Shown piece after piece: positions 52,804 to 61,447 of a stretch of 64,000 bases of DNA (positions within the stretch are counted from its first letter, which is position 1; each line of letters begins with the position of its first letter). The stretch lies in contig QUKC01000015.1 in the NCBI GenBank assembly GCA_003481005.1, positions 1-64,000 of the forward strand. Direction: 5' to 3'. The notes beneath the pieces are model-generated. The model was given only the letters and a program-made list of their open reading frames with translations. It did no database searches and was not told the origin of the DNA. The stretch comes from Firmicutes bacterium TM09-10 (GTDB taxonomy: Bacteria; Bacillota; Clostridia; Lachnospirales; Lachnospiraceae). A program made the position numbers and the translations under genes.

Positions 52804-53472
52804 TCACGGCTGTGCGTTCTGCTCTTTTTCGGGCAGCTTCACGCTCAGCGTCGCTCCGTCTCCCACCGGAAGCACGACCGTTTCCAGCTCGCCATGGTGG
52901 GTCAGGGTGTATAAATATTCCCGCATCCTCGCATGAATCGTCCGATCGCGTCTGCACACCGCATAGCGGGATTCGATGATATTGCCTTCCTGCAGCACGT
53001 TATCCGAAACCAGCAGACCGCCCGGCGCAAGCAGGCGCAGGACGTCCGGCAAAAAGTGCATATACTGTCCTTTCGCCGCATCCATAAAAATAAAATCAAA
53101 CGGCTGCGACAGCTCTGCCAGAATTTCTGCTGCATCGCCCTCCAGCAGCGTGATCTTGTCCTCCCGACCGGCTGTTTTGAAGTTCTGTTTTGCGATCGGA
53201 ATCCGTTTTTCATATTTTTCAATCGTCGTAATATGGCAATTCTCCGGCATGTATTCGCTCATAAAAAGAGCGGAATAACCAACGGCCGTCCCTACCTCAA
53301 GGATAGAAGACGGCCGTCTGAGAGTCAATAGAAAACGCAGCAGACTTCCCATCTCCATCCGGATAATCGGCACGTTATCCTGCAGCGCACTGCTGCGAAT
53401 CTCGTCCAGCCATGCAGGCTCTCCGGGGTCCAGAGAATTGATAAACGTTCGCATTCTCTCTTCTACAATCAT
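52804..53472 (-). CDS. trmR: O-methyltransferase TrmR (YrrM type)
   Basis: 222-aa SAM-dependent O-methyltransferase of the YrrM/TrmR type, which converts 5-hydroxyuridine to 5-methoxyuridine in tRNA. SAM motif I is ILEVGTAVGYSALFMSEY, and DFIFMDAAKGQYMHFLPDVLRLLAPGGLLVSDNVL holds the metal-binding Asp residues of this family. Four-base overlap with the upstream MltG-like gene and 26 bp to the U32 gene indicate an operon. Confidence 0.85.
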   Translation of the reverse strand: MIVEERMRTFINSLDPGEPAWLDEIRSSALQDNVPIIRMEMGSLLRFLLTLRRPSSILEVGTAVGYSALFMSEYMPENCHITTIEKYEKRIPIAKQNFKTAGREDKITLLEGDAAEILAELSQPFDFIFMDAAKGQYMHFLPDVLRLLAPGGLLVSDNVLQEGNIIESRYAVCRRDRTIHARMREYLYTLTHHGELETVVLPVGDGATLSVKLPEKEQNAQP

Positions 53473-53888
53473 TTATCGTCTCCGCCTGCGCCCATCACAT
53501 CCATCATTTCATCCGGCGTCATCGCAGTGGAAAGCACATAATCGCCCGCCACAAAGCCGTCCTCTGAATAGTTGGATAAGCGCTCCTGAATATAAAACAG
53601 TCTCTCTTCCCGGACCAGGCCCTTTTCGTAGAGCTGCTTCGCAATCCCTTTAAAATCCATTCCGTCCGTAATTGTTACGTTTATTTCGGTTCCGGGTTCC
53701 TCCGAAATTGCGGGCTCCCCGTAAATCCGCACACCGTACTGATACGCGGAAACTGCGAAATAGTAGATCAGCATCACAGCGACAATGATCAGAACCACAT
53801 TAAAAATCGTTCCGACCGCGCCGCCTGCAATATTTTTTGCCACAGAGTTTTTTTTCGACTGATGCTTTGCTTTTTTCTTATTACTCAA
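53469..53888 (-). CDS. Short MltG-like membrane protein without catalytic domain
   Basis: 139 aa. A basic cytoplasmic N-terminus is followed by one membrane helix (about 31-52, FNVVLIIVAVMLIYYFAVSAY) and a LysM-like region (about 70-130): VTITDGMDFKGIAKQLYEKGLVREERLFYIQERLSNYSEDGFVAGDYVLSTAMTPDEMMDVM. That is the N-terminal part of MltG/YrrL. The transglycosylase domain with its catalytic Glu is absent and the gene ends normally. It sits at the exact place of yrrL in the ireB-ruvX-yrzB...trmR cluster. It may be a peptidoglycan-binding remnant or regulator. Confidence 0.75.
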   Translation of the reverse strand: MSNKKKAKHQSKKNSVAKNIAGGAVGTIFNVVLIIVAVMLIYYFAVSAYQYGVRIYGEPAISEEPGTEINVTITDGMDFKGIAKQLYEKGLVREERLFYIQERLSNYSEDGFVAGDYVLSTAMTPDEMMDVMGAGGDDK

Positions 53889-54207
53889 AGTTCACTGCCT
53901 CCACGATTTTTCCGTTGATCTCCTGAATCATCCTGCAAAAATCCAGCTCTGCGTTCAGGAATTCGTCCACCAGCGGGTTTTTGCGGAACTCCTCCAGACG
54001 CCTCGAAAATTCATCCGTCCTGTCAAAAAGCTCATCCGACTGAACCGAATTCTGCAGCTCAAAATTTTCCTGCCGGAACCGGTCGATCTGGGCTTTTAAT
54101 TCCGGTTGCTCCTTCATGATCTGTTTCTGTCTGTCATATTCTCTGTATTCTTCAGAAGCGATTACCGCGGCAATCAGTTCCTCCAAAGCTGTCTCAACTC
54201 TGCTCAT
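53881..54207 (-). CDS. YlbF family protein
   Basis: 108-aa all-helical protein of the YlbF/YmcA family: ELIAAVIASEEYREYDRQKQIMKEQPELKAQIDRFRQENFELQN...DEFSRRLEEFRKNPLVDEFLNAELDFCRMIQEI. In Bacillus, YlbF with YmcA and YaaT forms the Y-complex that assists RNase Y and mRNA maturation. Here it directly follows the RNase J gene (13 bp), suggesting a role in RNA turnover. It overlaps the next gene by eight bases. Confidence 0.87.
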   Translation of the reverse strand: MSRVETALEELIAAVIASEEYREYDRQKQIMKEQPELKAQIDRFRQENFELQNSVQSDELFDRTDEFSRRLEEFRKNPLVDEFLNAELDFCRMIQEINGKIVEAVNFE

Positions 54208-54220
54208 GTTTCCCCTTACT

Positions 54221-55900
54221 TTACACTTCCATAATGATCGGTAAAATCATCGGGCGTCTCTTCGTCTTTTTCCAGATAAAGTCGCCTAAATTGTCCTTGA
54301 TCGCGGTCTTGATTCTGCCCCAGTCGGTACAGCCTCTGCTCACGCAGCCCTCCATAACGTTTTCCATCAGGTCGCGTGCCTCGTCCATCAGTGCATCAGA
54401 TTCTTTGACGTAAACGAAGCCTCTGGATACGAGATCCGGACCGCTTGCGATCTGTCCGCTGATGCTGTCCAATGCAACAACAACGATCATGATGCCGTCC
54501 TCTGCCAGATGCTGTCTGTCACGCAGCACAACGTTTCCGACATCACCAATACCAAGACCATCTACCAGAATTGCGCCAGCCGCAACCTGTCCGGTCACGC
54601 CAGCCTTTTCCTCATTTAATTCCAGAACATTGCCGGAGCGCAGGATGAAAATATTTTCCTTCTGGATTCCGAGCTCCTGCGCGATGCCCGCCTGGGCCTT
54701 CAGGTGCTTGTATTCGCCGTGCACCGGAATCGCATATTTGGGATGAACCAGCGTATAAATCAGCTTGATCTCTTCCTGACACGCATGTCCGGAAACATGG
54801 ACATCCTGGAAAATAACCTCTGCGCCCTTCATCTCCAGCTCGTTGATGACTCTCGTTACAGCTTTTTCGTTCCCGGGAATCGGATTCGAGGAGAAAATAA
54901 TCGTATCGTTGGGTCCGATGGAAACCTTTCTGTGAACGCTCGATGCCATACGGCTCAACGCCGCCATGTTCTCGCCCTGGCTTCCTGTTGTAATAATAAC
55001 GGTTCTGTCGTCCGGATAATCCTTCAGGCGGTCAATATCCACCAGCGTATTCTCCGGGATGTTGATGCAGCCAAGGTTCATGGCTGTATCAATGATATTT
55101 ACCATGCTGCGGCCTTCAACCACAACTTTCCGTCCATATTTATGCGCAGTATTGATAATCTGCTGTACCCGGTCCACATTGGATGCAAACGTCGCAATGA
55201 TCAGCCGGGAGCCCTGATGCTCATGGAAAATCGTATCAAAGGTATGTCCTACCGTCCGCTCAGACTGTGTAAAGCCTTTCCGTTCCGCGTTGGTGGAATC
55301 ACACATCAGCGCCAGCACGCCTTTTTTGCCAAGCTCCGCGAACCGCTGCAAATCGATTGCTTCACCAAATACCGGAGTATAGTCCACTTTAAAGTCACCG
55401 GTATGGACAACCGTTCCCGCAGGAGAATGGATCGCCAGTGCAGCCGCGTCTACGATGCTATGGTTCGTCTTGATAAATTCGATCCTAAACTGTCCCAGAT
55501 TTACGGACTGTCCGAATTTGATCACCTTACGCTTCGTGTGGCCCAGCAGATTGTGCTCGCGCAGCTTGTTTTCGATCAGTCCCATCGTCAGTCTGGTCGC
55601 ATAGATCGGAATATTCAACTCCCGCAGCACATACGGAAGTGCTCCGATATGATCCTCATGACCGTGCGTAATCACAAAGCCCTTTACCCGATCCGCATTT
55701 TCCTTTAAATAAGTCACGTCCGGAATCACCAGATCGATTCCCAGCATATCGTCATCAGGGAAAGAAAGGCCGCAGTCAACTACAACAATACTGTCTTCAT
55801 ATTCAAAGGCAGTAATGTTCATTCCGATCTGCTCCAGTCCGCCCAATGGTATAATCTTCAGGCTGGGGCCGTCAATATTCACTTTTTTTGTTCTTTTCAA
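54221..55900 (-). CDS. rnj: Ribonuclease J
   Basis: 559-aa metallo-beta-lactamase/beta-CASP nuclease with 5'-3' exonuclease and endonuclease activity. Metal site HGHEDHIGALPY (about 80-91), HSIVDAAALAI, HTGDFKVD and CDSTNAERKGFT, followed by the beta-CASP region HVSGHACQEEI and HPKYAIPVHGEYKHL. The C-terminal domain (about 440-559) ends KTKRRPMILPIIMEV. Only one RNase J is visible, so J1/J2 assignment is open. Confidence 0.94.
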   Translation of the reverse strand: MKRTKKVNIDGPSLKIIPLGGLEQIGMNITAFEYEDSIVVVDCGLSFPDDDMLGIDLVIPDVTYLKENADRVKGFVITHGHEDHIGALPYVLRELNIPIYATRLTMGLIENKLREHNLLGHTKRKVIKFGQSVNLGQFRIEFIKTNHSIVDAAALAIHSPAGTVVHTGDFKVDYTPVFGEAIDLQRFAELGKKGVLALMCDSTNAERKGFTQSERTVGHTFDTIFHEHQGSRLIIATFASNVDRVQQIINTAHKYGRKVVVEGRSMVNIIDTAMNLGCINIPENTLVDIDRLKDYPDDRTVIITTGSQGENMAALSRMASSVHRKVSIGPNDTIIFSSNPIPGNEKAVTRVINELEMKGAEVIFQDVHVSGHACQEEIKLIYTLVHPKYAIPVHGEYKHLKAQAGIAQELGIQKENIFILRSGNVLELNEEKAGVTGQVAAGAILVDGLGIGDVGNVVLRDRQHLAEDGIMIVVVALDSISGQIASGPDLVSRGFVYVKESDALMDEARDLMENVMEGCVSRGCTDWGRIKTAIKDNLGDFIWKKTKRRPMILPIIMEV

Positions 55901-55973
55901 GCAAAATTACCTCCATTTTTATTTTTATAGCAGGGATAAATCACGTTGTGCTGCACGAAAAAGGTGCTCGCAT

Positions 55974-56234
55974 TTATTCCTTTTCAAGCTCAATATCCTC
56001 GAGCATATCTGTAAAAATCGCAGCCACTGCATCCATTTCTTTATCGTCATCTACGATGCTGTAAATGGCTTCTTCGTCCTCCGGCGCAGAAACGTCCTTT
56101 AAAATCAGCGCTTCCGCATCATCGTCTTCACTGTCTGTTACCAGAATATAATCAACTCCGCCGAGTCTGGTCTGTTCCAGCACAAAAAATTCAACGGCTT
56201 CCCCGTCCTCCGGGCAAAATGTAATCTTTTCCAA
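55974..56234 (-). CDS. DUF1292 protein (YrzB family)
   Basis: 86-aa acidic protein of DUF1292: KITFCPEDGEAVEFFVLEQTRLGGVDYILVTDSEDDDAEALILKDVSAPEDEEAIYSIV. Function unknown. It is nearly always located between ruvX and downstream genes in Firmicutes, as here. Gap of three bases from the ruvX stop. Confidence 0.9.
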   Translation of the reverse strand: MEKITFCPEDGEAVEFFVLEQTRLGGVDYILVTDSEDDDAEALILKDVSAPEDEEAIYSIVDDDKEMDAVAAIFTDMLEDIELEKE

Positions 56235-56237
56235 AGC

Positions 56238-56684
56238 TTAATTCTCCTGTCCGTTCTCTGTCTGCATCCGCTGTCTGTCCAGATATTCCTGTAAAATCAG
56301 CACAGCTGCAATCATATCCACATATTCCTTCCGGTTTTCCCGGCGCACGCCGACTTCCATCATCGTGCGGTCCGCTGCAACCGTCGTCAGTCTCTCATCC
56401 ATAAATGCCACCGGAAGTCCGGTTCTGCGTGCCAGCTTATCCGCAAATTCCTTCGTCTTCTCCACGCGCTCTCCCTCTGTGGCGTTCATATTTTTCGGAA
56501 GACCGAGCACAATCTGCCCGACCTCGTATTCTCCGATCAGTTCTTCAATTCGCTGCAGCGTATGGCGCAGCTTATTCTCTTCTTTTCTTCTGATGATTTC
56601 GATTCCCTGGGCAGTCACAAAAAGCGGGTCGCTGATGGCAACTCCCACTGTCTTGGAACCGAAATCAAGCCCCATCACTCGCAT
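56238..56684 (-). CDS. ruvX: RuvX/YqgF family Holliday junction resolvase
   Basis: 148-aa RNase H-fold protein that is thought to cut Holliday junctions or mature 16S rRNA. Motifs [43 protein letters not shown] and [14 protein letters not shown] (catalytic acidic residues). It is followed by yrzB. Confidence 0.93.
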   Translation of the reverse strand: MRVMGLDFGSKTVGVAISDPLFVTAQGIEIIRRKEENKLRHTLQRIEELIGEYEVGQIVLGLPKNMNATEGERVEKTKEFADKLARRTGLPVAFMDERLTTVAADRTMMEVGVRRENRKEYVDMIAAVLILQEYLDRQRMQTENGQEN

Positions 56685-56714
56685 CCCGCTTCTCCTTGTT
56701 GTTCCTCTGGTCGC

Positions 56715-56981
56715 TCAGCGCTTCCAGTGATTCTTCTCGATGTACTCCTTGAGCATTTCCTCTACCAGCTCGTCGCGCTCCACCCGTCCGATCAGACCGC
56801 GTGCGTTGCGATAGCTGGTAATATAGGTCGGATCTCCGGACATAATATAGCCGACAATCTGACTCACCGGATCATAGCCTTTTTCAGAAAGTGCTTCATA
56901 CACTTCAGAAAGGATCATTTTTACGCCATTTTCCGGCTCTACTTCTACTTTAAAATACTGTGTATTTTCCAAATCCTGCAT
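56715..56981 (-). CDS. ireB: IreB family regulatory phosphoprotein
   Basis: About 88 aa from ATG 56981, with AAAGGA upstream. MQDLENTQYFKVEVEPENGVKMILSEVYEALSEKGYDPVSQIVGYIMSGDPTYITSYRNARGLIGRVERDELVEEMLKEYI is the YrzL/IreB family. IreB is a substrate of the IreK serine/threonine kinase in Enterococcus and affects cephalosporin resistance. Early in the run mtaB-ireB-ruvX-yrzB. Confidence 0.93.
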   Translation of the reverse strand: MQDLENTQYFKVEVEPENGVKMILSEVYEALSEKGYDPVSQIVGYIMSGDPTYITSYRNARGLIGRVERDELVEEMLKEYIEKNHWKR

Positions 56982-57032
56982 ATTGTCACGTCCTTTGTTC
57001 AAAGCTCTATAACCTATCTTACCCTACTTCTC

Positions 57033-58415
57033 TTAAAAATTCAATGCAATTTCCAAAACCTCGTCCGACAGGAAAGAAACCGCTCGTCCGTGCACCAGCC
57101 GGTTCGAATAATCCATGCATTCTGCACTGTCCGCCGCAAACGCAGCCTTTACATAGGTATCCGTATGACCGAGCCAGTATACCTTTCCGCCGATCTCCTT
57201 CTGCTCTTCGATCAGGACTTCCACTTCCTGTCCCAGATAATGCGCACGGAATTCTCTGGACTGTTCCTTTTCCAGCGCCAGCAGCTGTCCGCTGCGTTCC
57301 GTCTTCTGCGCGTCCGTCAGCTGTCCGGGCAGTTTATCTGCAACCGTACCTTTTCTGCGGGAATATTTGAAAATATGCATTTCAAAGAAATGAACCTTTT
57401 CCAGAAATGTCTTCGTCACCGCAAATTCCTCCGCAGTTTCTCCAGGGAAACCGACAATTACATCCGTCGTAATCGCAGGATGTTCAAAATACTTGCGGAG
57501 AATCTGCACTTTTTCATAGTATTCCTCTGCCGTATAATGTCTATTCATCCGCTTGAGCGTTTCATTGCAGCCACTCTGCAGGGACAGGTGAAAATGCGGA
57601 CAAAGCTGCGGAATCGCCGCCAGCCGTCCGGCAAACTCTTCTGTGATGATACGGGGTTCCAGCGAACCCAGACGGATTCTGCGGATGCCGTCCACCTTTG
57701 CGATTTCCTCCAGCAAAGAAACCAGATAGGCGCGTTCAAACGCCGTTCCCCGCAGATCTTTTCCGTTTTTCAGGTAATCTCCGTCCGTCTCTCCGATAAA
57801 ATCCATACCGTAGGAGCTCAAATGAATACCGGTAATGACAACCTCCTGAAAGCCTTTTTCCGCCAGCCCTCTCACCTCAGCCAACACATCCTCCTGCTTT
57901 CTGCTCCGGACGCGTCCACGCACAAATGGAATGATACAATACGAGCAGAACTGGTTGCAGCCGTCCTGAATCTTGATATACGCGCGCGTGTGCTCCGTGC
58001 TCTGCTCCATGCGCATTTCCTCATACTCCCGCACAGCGCCGATGTCTGTCACGGCGCTGGCGTCTGCAGTATGCTCCTCCAGATACGCCTCCAGAATCTC
58101 CACGATATCCTTTTTATGCTGGTTTCCAACCGCCAGATCAATGCAGTCGTCCATTCTGTTTTCCTCGCCCGCCTGTACAAAGCACCCGACCGCAACGACA
58201 ACCGCGTCCGGATTTCTGTGCTTTGCCCGGTGCAGCATCTGACGGCTCTTCCGGTCTGCAATGTTGGTTACGGTACAGGTATTTACAATGTAAATGTCCG
58301 CATCGGAATCAAAAGGCACAATTTTATATCCCCGATCTTGTAACTTTTGTTGCATAACCTCCAGCTCATACGCATTCACTTTGCAACCTAAATTATGTAA
58401 TGCAACACTTTTCAT
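57033..58415 (-). CDS. mtaB: tRNA N6-threonylcarbamoyladenosine-2-methylthiotransferase MtaB
   Basis: About 460-aa radical SAM methylthiotransferase. The N-terminal UPF0004 domain has cysteines in NLGCKVNAYE, VNTCTVTNIADRKSRQ and VAVGCFVQAGE. The radical SAM cluster is CNQFCSYCIIPFVRGRVRSR, and a TRAM domain is at the end (about 400-455). It makes ms2t6A at position 37. ATG 58415 follows GGAG; a longer frame extends into the divergent promoter region. Confidence 0.94.
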   Translation of the reverse strand: MKSVALHNLGCKVNAYELEVMQQKLQDRGYKIVPFDSDADIYIVNTCTVTNIADRKSRQMLHRAKHRNPDAVVVAVGCFVQAGEENRMDDCIDLAVGNQHKKDIVEILEAYLEEHTADASAVTDIGAVREYEEMRMEQSTEHTRAYIKIQDGCNQFCSYCIIPFVRGRVRSRKQEDVLAEVRGLAEKGFQEVVITGIHLSSYGMDFIGETDGDYLKNGKDLRGTAFERAYLVSLLEEIAKVDGIRRIRLGSLEPRIITEEFAGRLAAIPQLCPHFHLSLQSGCNETLKRMNRHYTAEEYYEKVQILRKYFEHPAITTDVIVGFPGETAEEFAVTKTFLEKVHFFEMHIFKYSRRKGTVADKLPGQLTDAQKTERSGQLLALEKEQSREFRAHYLGQEVEVLIEEQKEIGGKVYWLGHTDTYVKAAFAADSAECMDYSNRLVHGRAVSFLSDEVLEIALNF

Positions 58416-58448
58416 ATTATTCTCCACCATTTTTGTTATGTTTGATAA

Positions 58449-58478
58449 TTGACTTTTGTGACAATAGTTTGCTAATAT
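58449..58478 (+). promoter_or_regulatory. Promoter of the HPr-like gene
   Basis: TTGACT (58449-58454), 18 bases, TAATAT (58473-58478). Confidence 0.65.
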
Positions 58479-58515
58479 AGGATCAGAAGGTATGAACCCA
58501 AAGGAGGTAGTTATC

Positions 58516-58749
58516 ATGAAAACAGTTCAGATTTCCTTAAACTCTATCGATAAGGTAAAATCTTTTGTAAACGACATTACCAAATTCGATTACGATTTCG
58601 ACTTGGTATCCGGCAGATACGTTATCGATGCTAAATCTATCATGGGTATCTTCAGCCTGGATCTTTCCAAGCCGATCGACTTAAACATCCATGCAGAAGA
58701 CACCAATGTTGATGCTGTACTGGAAGTTCTTAAGCCCTACATGATCTAA
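58516..58749 (+). CDS. HPr-like protein lacking the active-site histidine
   Basis: 77 aa from ATG 58516, with AAAGGAGG eight bases upstream. The fold and length are those of HPr phosphocarriers, and the regulatory Ser46 motif is kept as AKSIMGIFSLDLSK. The N-terminal motif with phosphorylatable His15 (normally G-x-H-A-R-P) is replaced by NSIDKVKSFVNDI, so it cannot pass phosphate from Enzyme I. Similar to Crh in concept, though Crh keeps more of the N-terminal motif. It may act through CcpA and HPr kinase. Own promoter and terminator. Confidence 0.82.
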   Translation: MKTVQISLNSIDKVKSFVNDITKFDYDFDLVSGRYVIDAKSIMGIFSLDLSKPIDLNIHAEDTNVDAVLEVLKPYMI

Positions 58750-58764
58750 TTCAAAACGGATCAG

Positions 58765-58796
58765 AAAGCTCTCCGAGAGATCGGGGGGCTTTTTAA
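58765..58796 (+). terminator. Terminator of the HPr-like gene
   Basis: AAAGC.CTCCGA / TCGG.GGGCTTT stem followed by TTTTT. Confidence 0.85.
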
Positions 58797-58897
58797 TTTG
58801 TTTTCAGTATGAAAACAAATTAAAAAGCCTGAATGCGCAGTGCGGCAATTCGGAATCTGTCGCTTACGCGACTTGCCGCACGCGCCCCAAAGGCGCC
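58790..58897. repeat. Palindromic intergenic block, family B-related
   Basis: A near-perfect AT-rich hairpin (TTTTTAATTTGTTTTCA / TGAAAACAAATTAAAAA, 58790-58826), then TGCGGCAA (58841-58848) / TTGCCGCA (58873-58880) enclosing GTCGCTTACGCGAC (58859-58872), then GCGCCCCAAAGGCGCC. The GTCGC-GTAA-GCGAC module is shared with 13020-13033. Confidence 0.6.
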
Positions 58898-60085
58898 TTA
58901 CTGCGCCTCGACCACAATCAGTTCTTCCGTATCCAGTGCACGCCGCATCATTTCATCGATGCAGTCCTTTAAGTTCTCTTCATGGCGCTTGATCACTGCG
59001 AGATTCGGTTTGGTAACAGGATGCTTTGCGACGAAAATCGTACAGCAATCCTCGAACGGCAGGATTGACGTCTCATAGGTACCGATCTTTTCGGAAATCT
59101 CCACGATCTCCTGCTTGTCCAGTCCGATACAGGGACGGAATACCGGCAGGGTGCAGACTTCATTCGTTACCGCGAGGGACTGGATCGTCTGGCTCGCAAC
59201 CTGTCCGATGCTCTCACCGGTGATCAGTCCGAGGCATTCCGTCTTTTTCGCAATATCCTCTGCGATTTTCATCATATAACGGCGCATAATGATCGTCAGT
59301 TCATCGTGCGGGCACTTTTCATAAATCGCCAGCTGAATCTCCGTAAAATTGATGACATGCAGATAGATCGGTCCGCTGTAACGTGCTACCAGCTTTGCAA
59401 GATCCACAACCTTCTGCTTTGCGCGCTCGCTGGTGTACGGAGGCGCATGGAAATAAACTGCGTCGATCTTGACGCCTCTTTTTGCAACCATAAATCCGGC
59501 AACCGGAGAATCGATACCGCCCGATAACAGCAGCATCGCCTTACCGTTGGTGCCGACCGGCATACCGCCGGGACCGGGAATTTCGATCGAATAAATATAA
59601 ATATGCTCGCGTACCTCGATATAAAGCATCACGTCAGGATTGTGGACGTCCACGCGGATCTCGGGGAACGCCTGCAGGATCTTTTCACCAACAGATGCAT
59701 TAATCTCCATCGACTCCACAGGATAGTTTTTGCGGGCACGGCGCGCATTGACCTTGAAGGTGATGTTTTTGTCCGGATAGTGCTCGTCCATATAGGAAAC
59801 CGCACTCTCACACAGCTTGTCGAAGCCTTCGTCTTCGAGCTGAACCATCGGACAGATCGCGCTGACGCCGCAGACAGTCTTCAAGTTGTCGATGGTTTCT
59901 TCATAGTCATAATCATCCGATAATACATCAATATAGATACGCCCTCTCGTTCGACGCACCCGGAATTCTCCTTCGCAGCGCTTTAACGCATACTTGATCT
60001 GGCGAACCAGCGCTTCCTCAAACAGATCCCTGTTTTTGCCCTTTACGCCGATTTCTGCATATTTAATCAGAAAAGCTTTATACAT
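58898..60085 (-). CDS. thiI: tRNA 4-thiouridine synthase ThiI
   Basis: About 395 aa. NFLD and THUMP domains (about 1-165, ending RARKNYPVESMEINASVGEKI...YIEVREHIYIYSIEIPGPGGMPVG) and a PP-loop AANH domain with MLLLSGGIDSPVAGFM. The rhodanese domain of E. coli ThiI is missing, as usual in Firmicutes. ATG 60085 is favoured over the ATG six bases earlier because of RBS spacing. Gene order cysteine desulfurase-thiI suggests a dedicated sulfur donor (NifZ-ThiI arrangement). Confidence 0.94.
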   Translation of the reverse strand: MYKAFLIKYAEIGVKGKNRDLFEEALVRQIKYALKRCEGEFRVRRTRGRIYIDVLSDDYDYEETIDNLKTVCGVSAICPMVQLEDEGFDKLCESAVSYMDEHYPDKNITFKVNARRARKNYPVESMEINASVGEKILQAFPEIRVDVHNPDVMLYIEVREHIYIYSIEIPGPGGMPVGTNGKAMLLLSGGIDSPVAGFMVAKRGVKIDAVYFHAPPYTSERAKQKVVDLAKLVARYSGPIYLHVINFTEIQLAIYEKCPHDELTIIMRRYMMKIAEDIAKKTECLGLITGESIGQVASQTIQSLAVTNEVCTLPVFRPCIGLDKQEIVEISEKIGTYETSILPFEDCCTIFVAKHPVTKPNLAVIKRHEENLKDCIDEMMRRALDTEELIVVEAQ

Positions 60086-60207
60086 GCTCATTTCCTTTCT
60101 TTATCCGCAGCATTTGCCTGCCGTCTGTCCTCCGACCGCAGGCAGGCTGCAGCATATTGCTCTCCCGCTTTCCCGGTCGTCTGCGCCTCAAAAGCGGAGG
60201 TATCCTT

Positions 60208-61368
60208 TTATCTTCTGGTAAACCGGCGCAGCATCGGAACCAGCTCGTGCAGCACCTGTACCGTATAATCAATTTCTTCCTCTGTCGTAAAGACGGAAAG
60301 GCTGAAACGGATCGTCGAATTCAACAGCTCCTTCGGCAAACCGATCGCCCGAAGCGTCGCGCTCCCTGCCGTATCCGGGTGATTCGATGCGCACGCGCTT
60401 CCTGCGGACACATAGATTTCCCGTTCCTCCAGCGCATGCAGAAGCACCTCGCTGCGCACCCCTGCAAACGACACGCTCAGCACATGCGGTGCGCTGTCCC
60501 GTCCGCAAAGTCCGTTGATCCGCACATTTTCCATCGTGGAAATGCCGTCGGCAAGCCGTTGTTTCAGCGCATACATCCGATCCAGATCGGTATCCAGGTT
60601 CTGATACATCTCCTCTGCCGCTTTTCCCATGCCTGCGATTGCCGGAACGTTTTCTGTGCCGGAGCGCAGTCCCCGCTCCTGTCCGCCGCCGAACACGATG
60701 GGACGGATTTTCACGCGATCTCCGACATACAAAAATCCGATTCCCTTCGGTCCGTGGATTTTGTGTCCCGAAACAGACAGCATGTCGATTTTCATCCGTT
60801 TCGGCAGAATTTTTGCCTTGCCATAGCCCTGCACCGCGTCCACGTGGAACAGCGTGTTCGGATTGACGCGTTTGATCAGCTCGCCAGCCTCTGCGATCGG
60901 CTCAAGGGCTCCGATCTCATTGTTTGTGTGCATGATCGAAACCAGAATCGTATCCGGACGGATCGCCGCTTCCAGATCGGACAAACGGATTTTTCCGTTT
61001 TCATCGACCGGCAGATACGTCACCTCAAAGCCCTGCTGCTCCAGATACTGCATCGTATTGAGGATCGCCGGATGCTCGATCGATGTCGTAATCAGATGCT
61101 TGCCCTGCCGTGCATTTGCATACGCTGCACCGCGCAGCGCCAGATTATCCGACTCCGTCCCGCCGGAGGTAAAGAAGATCTCCTTGGGCGTAACCTTTAA
61201 CGTCTTTGCAATCACTTCCCGCGCATGGCGGACATATTCCTCCGCCTGCACCCCTTTATGATGCAAACTGGACGGATTTCCGTAGTCCGTACATAAAATC
61301 CCGGCCATCAGCGCTGCCGCGCTGTCCAGACACCGCGTTGTAGCCGAGTTGTCCAGATAACATTCCAT
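60208..61368 (-). CDS. Cysteine desulfurase (NifS/IscS family, likely dedicated to ThiI)
   Basis: 386-aa PLP enzyme that transfers sulfur from cysteine. PLP lysine in SVSGHKIHGPKGIGFLYV and persulfide Cys in SAGSACASNHPDTAGS. Starts MECYLDNSATTRCLDSAA. No iscU, iscR or sufB neighbours, and thiI follows, so tRNA thiolation is more likely its job than Fe-S assembly. A GC-rich hairpin (GCAGCCTGCCTG / CAGGCA..TGCTGC) lies in the 122-bp gap before thiI. Confidence 0.92.
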   Translation of the reverse strand: MECYLDNSATTRCLDSAAALMAGILCTDYGNPSSLHHKGVQAEEYVRHAREVIAKTLKVTPKEIFFTSGGTESDNLALRGAAYANARQGKHLITTSIEHPAILNTMQYLEQQGFEVTYLPVDENGKIRLSDLEAAIRPDTILVSIMHTNNEIGALEPIAEAGELIKRVNPNTLFHVDAVQGYGKAKILPKRMKIDMLSVSGHKIHGPKGIGFLYVGDRVKIRPIVFGGGQERGLRSGTENVPAIAGMGKAAEEMYQNLDTDLDRMYALKQRLADGISTMENVRINGLCGRDSAPHVLSVSFAGVRSEVLLHALEEREIYVSAGSACASNHPDTAGSATLRAIGLPKELLNSTIRFSLSVFTTEEEIDYTVQVLHELVPMLRRFTRR

Positions 61369-61447
61369 AACCTTTCACCTGCTTTTTCCAAAATCTCGAA
61401 AAAATCCGTTTGAACCCGGTCGCCACAGGGGCAAACCGTTTCCTGCT

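Noticed and set aside
56562..58343. Long + strand frame of 593 codons
   Set aside because: It lies fully antisense to mtaB and ireB, which have clear motifs and RBSs; its composition is Cys/His/Arg/Leu-rich noise.
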